This document shows, piece after piece, positions 1 through 4,874 of a DNA stretch of 6,121 nucleotides (positions within the stretch are counted from its first letter, which is position 1; the number at the start of each line of letters is the position of its first letter). The DNA is from JANOQP01 sp044227705 (GTDB taxonomy: Bacteria; Bacteroidota; Bacteroidia; Chitinophagales; Saprospiraceae): contig JBGAWE010000299.1 in assembly GCA_044227705.1 (NCBI GenBank), positions 1-6,121 of the forward strand, read 5' to 3'. Position numbers and translations under genes: made by a program. The notes beneath the pieces were generated by a model that ran no database searches, was not told the origin of the DNA, and worked only from the letters and a program-made list of their open reading frames with translations.

Positions 1-196
1 CGGCCGACACTCCCCTGATACCCGGCAAATTCTCTGAAAATGCGACCGAACCCGCCCAGTCGTGGTTCGCGGCCCATCGAAGCTCGGGCTGCGCGCCTTC
101 CCATGCCCAAAAAATGGCATATCATTTGCGCCCATCCCATCAGCGGCCTCCCGCCGCCTTCCGAATCCATATTTTTTAACCAAAACTTGTTTTCCG
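1..196. other. Leader region without a supported gene
   Basis: I see no gene here. One + frame is open from the left edge to a TAA near 177-179, but its predicted residues (many Pro, Ser, His and Arg) and lack of any recognisable motif argue against coding. The last 30 bases are AT-rich (T and A runs around 170-193) in otherwise GC-rich DNA, as expected for the 5' untranslated region or promoter area of the gene starting at 197. A loose resemblance to the Bacteroidota -7 element at 120-128 is not exact, so I do not call a promoter. Confidence 0.5.
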
Positions 197-979
197 ATGA
201 ACACCGCGCTCCTCAACCGCCTCAACACGGCGAAAAGTGTCCTCAAAACCTTCAACGATTTCCAGCGGGTGGTGGACGACGTGCCTGCCTTGCGCGAGCT
301 GAAAGACCAGCTTTCCGCGAAAATTGCCACCGCCAACGAGCTCCTCAAAGAATTGGAAAAGGACACCTCGGCCCATACCGCCACCAAGCGGCGCGTGGCC
401 AACGAAGTGTTCAGAAAAGGGGCCGCGCTCGGCGCGAGCCTCTCCACGCTCGCCCGGAAAAAGAAGGACGACGTGCTGCTGGCGGCCGCCGCCAACTCGA
501 TCTCCGCGCTGAAGGCCGGGAAGACCAACGAGGTGCTGGCCCGCCTTCAAAACCTCCAAAAAAGCCTCGTGGAAAATCAGACGGAACTGCAGGGCTACAA
601 GGTGACAGAAGAGGACATCAACGATTTCGTCTCGAAAGTGGCGGAGTTTGAGGCCAATATGGACGCCCCTCGCCTCGCCCGCGACGGCCGAACGGTGCAA
701 AACCAAACGTTCTCCGCCTGCATCGGCGAGCTTTCCGGGATTGTCCGCACCGATTTGGCCAACGTGGTGTCGGGCATCCAAGAGAAACACCCTGACTTCT
801 ATTCGGCCTTCAACCAATCGGCCAAGATTGTGCGGGTGGTCACCGCGTTCCGCAGCGCGAAGCGGAAGCCCTCGCCGAAAAAAGTCGAACAGAAAAAAGT
901 CGCCCCGCCGCCCCCGCCCTCCGGCCCCGACGACAAGGAAAACCTCGGCGACACCGGCGGCAGCCCGTTCAACCGCTGA
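197..979 (+). CDS. Uncharacterised soluble all-helical protein with proline-rich tail
   Basis: This is an intact 260-aa protein that I cannot assign to a named family. It lacks a signal peptide and membrane segments, so it is probably cytoplasmic. Residues 1-220 look almost wholly alpha-helical: heptad-like stretches at about 28-56 (LRELKDQLSAKI, ELLKELEKD) and 105-132 (ARLQNLQKSL), an Ala/Leu-rich helix at 76-100, and a segment ending in EKHPDFYSAF near 196-205. Residues 220-236 are Lys/Arg-rich, 237-241 are five prolines, and the end is acidic and glycine-rich, so the tail is likely disordered. The frame stays open to an ATG at 62, but I chose ATG 197 because the preceding 45 codons encode Pro/Ser/Arg-rich residues and cross the AT-rich leader, while helical sequence begins at MNTALLNRL. 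The overall pattern recalls uncharacterised helical proteins of similar size in environmental Bacteroidota (from memory). It stands alone, 90 bases ahead of the broken nuclease gene, with no clear terminator between. Confidence 0.75.
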   Translation: MNTALLNRLNTAKSVLKTFNDFQRVVDDVPALRELKDQLSAKIATANELLKELEKDTSAHTATKRRVANEVFRKGAALGASLSTLARKKKDDVLLAAAANSISALKAGKTNEVLARLQNLQKSLVENQTELQGYKVTEEDINDFVSKVAEFEANMDAPRLARDGRTVQNQTFSACIGELSGIVRTDLANVVSGIQEKHPDFYSAFNQSAKIVRVVTAFRSAKRKPSPKKVEQKKVAPPPPPSGPDDKENLGDTGGSPFNR

Positions 980-1069
980 CCAACCGGGCAGCCGGTGGCC
1001 GGGAAACGGGCTGTTGTGGTTCGGGTTTTCCTGCCTTCGGCCATTGTTCACCTTTCACTGCTCGCGTCC

Positions 1070-1879
1070 ATGTTCAAGGTCATCAAAGGGACGTTCCACG
1101 TCAAGGGCTTCCAACCAGATGGCGACGGCATCGCTTCGAGGCCGATGGCCAGCCGTTGGAACGGCTTCAAGTGGGTCGAAGGCCCAAGCGCAAGGAACCG
1201 CTCGTGCAACTGCGCTTCGAGCGTCGTCCGACGCGCTCGAAATCACCGGCAACACCACCAGCCCCGCTCGTTCGCCATCGGCGCGCTCGAAGAGCTGCTC
1301 GAACTGCTCGGCATCGGGGCTGTGTACAGCATCAGCGTCCGCACCATCGTCACGGCCGACGACGGAAGCCGGGCTTCATCGCCGCTTCCGAAATCGACGC
1401 GTTCAACCGGCCGGTCTGCCTCGTCTTCCCGCCCGACGCGCCATACCGACGGCGCGGAACTGGAAAGCGGGCGAGCCATCGAACAGTCCGTCAACTACTT
1501 GATGTGCCGAGACGGGATGGTCTGCCCCACTTTTTATACCACAACGGCCCCGAAATCGTCAAAAAATAGCCGCAGCCGCCGGGAGGCGCGAGGCCCGGCG
1601 CGGCTTCTGGATGATCGACCGGACGAGCCGCTTCTCCTTCTACGACATCCGCACCATCCCTGAGGACGTGCTCATCCTCCCGAAGCTGTTCCGGCTCACC
1701 TCGTTCAGCGAGCGGGCGACCAGCGTTTTCCGGATGATTTCCTGTTGAAAGAAGACCGCGATTTCGTGCGCCTGGCGAACGGCTCGCGCTCCAGTCTCGA
1801 CGAGCTGATCACGGTGCAAGGCCACCTCATCGGGTTCCGGAAGCGGCCGGAGGAGCTGTTCTTCGAGCCGAAGGTCTAG
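1070..1879 (+). pseudogene. SNase-like (thermonuclease-fold) nuclease, frame broken many times
   Basis: Following coding content across frames gives one protein of about 270 residues, from ATG 1070 to TAG 1877-1879. The start reads MFKVIKGTFHVKG, then QPDGDGI, QLRFE and DALEI, then HQP and GALEELLELLGI, VTADDG, GFIAASEIDAFNRPV, SVNYLMCRDGMV and PTFY, EIVKK, GFWMIDRTSRFSFYDIR, VLILPKLFR, and finally DFLLKEDRDFVRLANG to PEELFFEPKV. DGDGI followed by LRFE-xx-DALE matches the start of the staphylococcal nuclease fold (DGD, then the R and E of the active-site strand). NRPVCLVF and NYLMCRDGM fit the later core. I recall a nuclease-like family with this order and length in cyanobacteria and Bacteroidota. 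Frame changes lie near 1132, 1222-1229, 1255, 1369, 1441, 1549, 1566 and 1732, with a possible pair between 1150 and 1195. Most equal loss of one base in a C or A run. The only in-frame stops I met come after a shift. The gene may be intact in the organism; true decay is the alternative. Confidence 0.7.
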
Positions 1880-2361
1880 AGAACCCTCGCGCCGTGCCGC
1901 TGGTTCGGGTATTTACCGCCGCATCGCTGGCCCAGGTCTCCGGCACCGAATCCCATTGCAACAAGTCTCTCCATTGTGCATCGCTGTGGAGGCAAAAGCT
2001 GCCCAAGACTGGACCTTTGTTCTCGCTGGATTCGGGTCAAAGGCCCGAACCAGTGCTCGGCAAGGCTTTGCGCCGGCGGCCAGGCTTTCAAAGAGACGTG
2101 TATTTCGTCATCACAAAGAGGAGACCGTCGGCCTTTCGACATGTGGCAGACATGCAAGGAGCAGCTGCTCGTCGCCGCCACCAAAGGCAGCACCCTCACC
2201 GGCGTCGAGGCCAGGCAAACCGCTTGGGAGGCGCGGCACCGGTCAAAAAAAAAACGCCCGCCTTGCCAACCCTCGCCCCGTTTGCTTCCTTTGCCCCCGG
2301 TTTTGAAAAACCAGCCCACCAGACGGGCATCACCACTTTTCATTCAAACGCAACCGACGAC
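1880..2361. other. Stretch without an intact gene between nuclease and acpP
   Basis: This 482-base stretch has several overlapping open frames on both strands, none recognisable. The longest + frame enters at 1894 and runs through acpP out of frame. Positions 2060-2242 carry coding character spread over three frames and are listed separately. Other visible elements are a 6-bp hairpin (TTCGGG and CCCGAA) at 2031-2049, a run of ten A at 2245-2254, and AT-richer DNA around 2300-2345 that may hold the acpP leader or promoter. I see no tRNA, CRISPR array or insertion-sequence ends. Confidence 0.5.
2060..2242 (+). pseudogene. Possible small gene broken by frame changes, unknown function
   Basis: Three successive + frame segments join into plausible protein: GGQAF or PGFQ, then RDVYFVIT (2092-2115), then KEETVGL (2115-2135), then FDMWQTCKEQLLVAATKG through VEARQTAWEARHR (2135-2242). 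Each junction is one missing base at AAA (2090-2092), AAA (2115-2117) or TTT (2134-2136). In the last segment most codons end in G or C, as in the neighbouring genes. It would be a small, mainly helical protein. I do not recognise it, the start is not visible, and no stop follows in that frame before 2363. The same kind of break occurs in the nuclease gene just upstream. Chance open frames remain a real alternative. Confidence 0.3.
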
Positions 2362-2614
2362 ATGACAGCCGAAGAAAAACAGGGCAATCGAATCACGGGT
2401 CAAGGAAATCATCATCGACAAGCTCGGCGTCGACGCTGCCTCTGTCACCCCCGAGGCCAACTTCATCAACGACCTCGGAGACGACTCCCTCGACACCGTC
2501 GAGCTTATCATGGAGTTCGAGAAGGAGTTCGACGTCGCCATTCCCGACGAAAAAGCCGAGGGCATCACCACCGTCGGCGACGCGATGAGCTTCCTCGTCG
2601 CAGCCAAAGGCTAA
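2362..2614 (+). CDS. acpP: Acyl carrier protein with a frameshift near its start
   Basis: Acyl carrier protein carries growing acyl chains on a 4'-phosphopantetheine arm in type II fatty acid synthesis. The body in the frame ending at TAA 2612-2614 is unmistakable: RVKEIIIDKLGVD, NFINDLGDDSLDTVELIM, EFEKEFDVAIPDEKAE, VGDAMSFLV. The phosphopantetheine serine is the TCC at 2486-2488 in the DSLD motif; the residue two before it is Asp rather than the common Ala. In this frame a TGA at 2363-2365 blocks upstream reading, and no ATG, GTG or TTG lies before the conserved region. ATG 2362 starts MTAEE, a good ACP beginning, but one base out of register. Dropping one A from the five at 2375-2379 gives an 83-residue protein of normal size. 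Removing the ten bases 2377-2386 also restores frame and gives MTAEEIESRVKEI. Because acpP is normally essential and fabF follows, a sequence error is the likeliest cause. Confidence 0.85.
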
Positions 2615-2620
2615 ATTTTT

Positions 2621-2669
2621 AGTGATGAGGGATGAGTAGTTGACCAGTCATCACTTATCCCTCGTCACT
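2621..2669 (+). repeat. 17-bp inverted repeat (stem-loop) after acpP
   Basis: The arm AGTGATGAGGGATGAGT (2621-2637) faces ACTTATCCCTCGTCACT (2653-2669) across a 15-base loop. In the + strand RNA all 17 positions can pair, 15 Watson-Crick and two G-U. In DNA there are two mismatches. The loop centre (2641-2650, TGACCAGTCA) is itself nearly symmetrical. It begins six bases after the acpP stop. No T-run follows, so it is not a standard intrinsic terminator. It may be a 3' stabilising stem, a processing site for the double-strand-specific nuclease encoded downstream (rnc), or a dispersed repeat. Confidence 0.75.
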
Positions 2670-2688
2670 CCCCCGAAGACCTTCTTTC

Positions 2689-2713
2689 AGCCACCCGACC
2701 GGGCGGCTTTTTT
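2689..2713 (+). terminator. Intrinsic-terminator-like hairpin between acpP and fabF
   Basis: The sequence reads AGCCACCC, loop GACC, GGGCGGCT, giving an eight-pair GC-rich stem with one central A-C mismatch, followed directly by six T (2708-2713). This is the layout of a rho-independent terminator. It would end or attenuate transcription coming from acpP, leaving fabF-rnc to read-through or to its own promoter within 2714-2820. Function is inferred from shape only. Confidence 0.55.
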
Positions 2714-2789
2714 GCAAACAACAATTTACGGGAAACAAAAAAAATCGCTCGATGCCCAGCGTCAGGCGGTTTTGCTTTTTGAAAAAACT

Positions 2790-2805
2790 CGGCTGGCGGC
2801 AGCCG
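2790..2805 (+). promoter_or_regulatory. Small hairpin in the fabF leader
   Basis: CGGCTG, loop GCGG, CAGCCG forms a perfect 6-bp stem ending 15 bases before the fabF ATG. No T-run follows. An A-rich stretch (CAAAAG) sits just before the ATG, as is usual for Bacteroidota genes that lack a Shine-Dalgarno sequence. The hairpin could affect ribosome access, but a short GC-rich palindrome can also arise by chance. Confidence 0.35.
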
Positions 2806-2820
2806 TCCATTCTTCAAAAG

Positions 2821-4068
2821 ATGAAAAGAGTCGTAGTCACCGGCATCGGCGCGCTCACGCCCATCGGCAACACGGTAGCCGAGTACCTCGACGGCCTGCG
2901 CTCGGGGCAGAGCGGCGCGGGGCCAATCACCCATTTCGACGCGAGCCTGTTCAAGACCCGCTTCGCCTGCGAGGTCAAGGGCTTCAACCCCGAGGACTTC
3001 ATCGAGAAAAGGGAGGTCCGGCGGCTCGACCGTTTCAGCCAGTTCGCCCTCGTCACCGCCGACCAGGCCTGGGTCGACTGCGGCGCGACCATCGACGCGC
3101 TCGACCTCGACCGCGTCGGCGTCATCTGGGGCAGCGGCATCGGCGGCCTGCGCACGATGGAAATCGAGATGGAGGCCTACATTAAAGGGGATGGCACGCC
3201 GCGCCACAACCCGTTCCTCATCCCGAAGATGATTTCGGACATCGCCGCCGGGCTGATTTCCATGAAGTACGGCTTCCGGGGCATCAACTACGCCACCGTC
3301 TCGGCCTGCGCGACCTCCTCCCATGCCATCATCAACGCATTCGACTACATCCGCATCGGCAAGGCCGATATGTTCGTCTGCGGCGGCTCGGAGGCGGTGA
3401 TCACGACGACCGGCATCGGCGGCTTCAACTCGATGAAGGCTCTTTCTGAAAGAAACGACTCCCCGCAAACGGCCTCCCGTCCGTATGATGTGAACCGTGA
3501 CGGCTTTGTGCAAGGCGAGGGCGGCGCGGCCCTCATTTTGGAGGAGTACGAGCACGCCGTGCGGCGAGGGGCCAAAATCTACTGCGAAATCGCCGGGACC
3601 GGCATGACCGCGGACGCGCACCACATCACCGCCCCGCACCCCGAGGGCCTCGGCGCTGCCAACGCCATGAGGCTCGCCTTGAAGGAAGCCGGCCTCAGCG
3701 TGGACCAAATCGACTACCTCAACACGCACGGCACGTCCACCCCGCTCGGCGACGTGGCAGAGCTTAAAGCCATCCAAAAGGTCTTCGGCGAGGCGGCCTA
3801 CGGCATGAACATCTCCTCGACGAAATCCATGACCGGCCACCTGCTCGGCGCGGCCGGCGCGGTCGAGGCGGTGGCATGCATTTTGGCCATGCAGCACAGC
3901 TTTTGCCCGCCGACCATCAACCATTTCGACGACGACCCCGAGATTGACCCGAGGCTCAACCTGACCTTCAACAATGCGCAACCGCGCAAAATCAGGGCGG
4001 CTCTTTCCAACACGTTTGGTTTCGGGGGGCACAACACCTCCATCATCATGAAAGAGCATTCCGCATAG
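2821..4068 (+). CDS. fabF: 3-oxoacyl-ACP synthase II (KAS II)
   Basis: This enzyme condenses malonyl-ACP with acyl-ACP in the elongation steps of type II fatty acid synthesis in the cytoplasm. The 415-residue length is normal for FabF. All catalytic residues are at the classic positions: Cys163 in the nucleophile-elbow motif TVSACATSSH, His303 in NTHGTSTPLGD, Lys335 in STKS and His340 in MTGHLLGAAGA. The glycine-rich end FGFGGHN (400-405) and PYDVNRDGFVQGEG (221-234) are also typical. I chose ATG 2821 because MKRVVVTGIGALTPIG is the standard FabF N-terminus. An ATG 23 codons upstream (2752) is in frame but adds unconserved sequence covering the leader hairpin. The gene follows acpP after 206 bases containing a terminator-like structure, and its TAG overlaps the rnc start by one base. 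The frame is undamaged. Confidence 0.97.
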   Translation: MKRVVVTGIGALTPIGNTVAEYLDGLRSGQSGAGPITHFDASLFKTRFACEVKGFNPEDFIEKREVRRLDRFSQFALVTADQAWVDCGATIDALDLDRVGVIWGSGIGGLRTMEIEMEAYIKGDGTPRHNPFLIPKMISDIAAGLISMKYGFRGINYATVSACATSSHAIINAFDYIRIGKADMFVCGGSEAVITTTGIGGFNSMKALSERNDSPQTASRPYDVNRDGFVQGEGGAALILEEYEHAVRRGAKIYCEIAGTGMTADAHHITAPHPEGLGAANAMRLALKEAGLSVDQIDYLNTHGTSTPLGDVAELKAIQKVFGEAAYGMNISSTKSMTGHLLGAAGAVEAVACILAMQHSFCPPTINHFDDDPEIDPRLNLTFNNAQPRKIRAALSNTFGFGGHNTSIIMKEHSA

Positions 4069-4871
4069 TGAAGTTTTTCTACCGTCTCTACAATTACTAC
4101 CTCTCCGACGACCGCGAAATGGCCCGCCGCCTGAACGGTCTGCTCGGCTTCACGCCCGCCTATCTCGGGCTGTTCAAGCTGGCCTTCTACCACAAGAGCA
4201 CCTTCACGACCCGCGCCTACGCCGTGACGAACAACGAGCGGCTCGAGTTCCTCGGCGATGCCGTCCTTTCAAGCATCGTGGCCGAGTACCTTTTCAGGAA
4301 ATACCCCAACTCCGACGAGGGCTTCATGACGAAGATGCGCTCCAAGATCGTCAAGCGCAACTCCCTCGACGCCATCGGCGACCGGATGGGCCTCGACCTC
4401 TTCCTCGCCTCTTTCAACCAGACGAAGCTCTCGAAATCCATGCTCGGCAACGCGCTCGAGGCCCTGGTCGGCGCCCTCTACATCGAGCTTGGCTACGAGA
4501 AGACGCAGCGGTTCGTCATCCGAAAAATCCTGCGGAAGTACATCGACATCAACGACCTCGAGACCTACGACGACAACTTCAAGAGCCAGCTCCTCGAGTT
4601 TTGCCAGAAGAACGGGAAGGAGATCACCTACAAAGTGCTCGCGAAGTACAAGAGCGACAAGCGCGACAAGTTCAAGGTCGCCGTCCTCATCGACGGCCGG
4701 AAGCTGGGCACAGCGGACGACTTCAACAAAAAGGCCGCCGAGCAGATGGCCTCCGAGCGCGCCCTGCAGACCCTCGGCATCATCGCGGGCGGCACGCCGC
4801 AAATCAACGGCAGCCACCCCGGCGACGACGACGACCCCGGCGCGAGCGAGGAATCCTACGACGCTTTTTGA
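4068..4871 (+). CDS. rnc: Ribonuclease III
   Basis: RNase III cleaves double-stranded RNA to process rRNA precursors and structured mRNAs. The 267-residue protein has an N-terminal extension of about 20 residues (LGFTP near 26-30), a nuclease domain (about 31-160) and a double-stranded-RNA-binding domain (about 168-238, ending KKAAEQMASERAL). The signature NERLEFLGD lies at 56-64. E57, E60, D64, E84 and E131 match E. coli E38, E41, D45, E65 and E117. The position of E. coli D114 is Asn128 (GNALEAL), a change I believe is frequent in Bacteroidota. The tail (246-267) is acidic and low-complexity. The start is GTG 4068, whose first base is the last base of the fabF TAG, implying translational coupling. 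No ATG lies near it in frame, and the residues from this GTG match the family N-terminus. The SWIM gene begins three bases after its stop. Confidence 0.95.
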   Translation: MKFFYRLYNYYLSDDREMARRLNGLLGFTPAYLGLFKLAFYHKSTFTTRAYAVTNNERLEFLGDAVLSSIVAEYLFRKYPNSDEGFMTKMRSKIVKRNSLDAIGDRMGLDLFLASFNQTKLSKSMLGNALEALVGALYIELGYEKTQRFVIRKILRKYIDINDLETYDDNFKSQLLEFCQKNGKEITYKVLAKYKSDKRDKFKVAVLIDGRKLGTADDFNKKAAEQMASERALQTLGIIAGGTPQINGSHPGDDDDPGASEESYDAF

Positions 4872-4874
4872 GCG

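Noticed and set aside
120..128. TATCATTTG as a Bacteroidota -7 promoter element for the gene at 197
   Set aside because: The spacing differs by one base from TAnnTTTG, and no convincing -33 TTTG lies at the right distance.
980..1026. GC-rich partial inverted repeats after the helical protein gene as a terminator
   Set aside because: The stems are short and interrupted (about five pairs with a large loop), and the following T-run is weak and displaced.
176..1051. Minus-strand open frame of 291 codons opposite the helical protein gene
   Set aside because: Its product is rich in His, Arg and Gly without motifs, typical of antisense reading; the + strand gives a coherent helical protein.
1017..1910. 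10-base direct repeat TGGTTCGGGT at 1017-1026 and 1901-1910 bracketing the nuclease gene, with an inverted copy of part of it at 2044-2053
   Set aside because: Ten-base matches are expected several times by chance in a 6-kb GC-rich window; there are no terminal inverted repeats, integrase or transposase to suggest an inserted element.
2371..2382. Possible -1 programmed frameshift site at the A5C run in acpP
   Set aside because: The shift needed is +1 (or -2), and the run has five A rather than the six of an A-AAA-AAC heptamer, so a -1 slip would not restore the ACP frame.
1894..2622. Plus-strand open frame of 242 codons running through acpP
   Set aside because: It reads acpP out of frame and becomes Arg/His-rich there. 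It matters only because it contains the ATG at 2362.
2665..4059. Minus-strand open frame of 464 codons opposite fabF
   Set aside because: It is a shadow of fabF in GC-rich DNA: the + strand product has every KAS II catalytic residue, and the minus product shows no recognisable motif.
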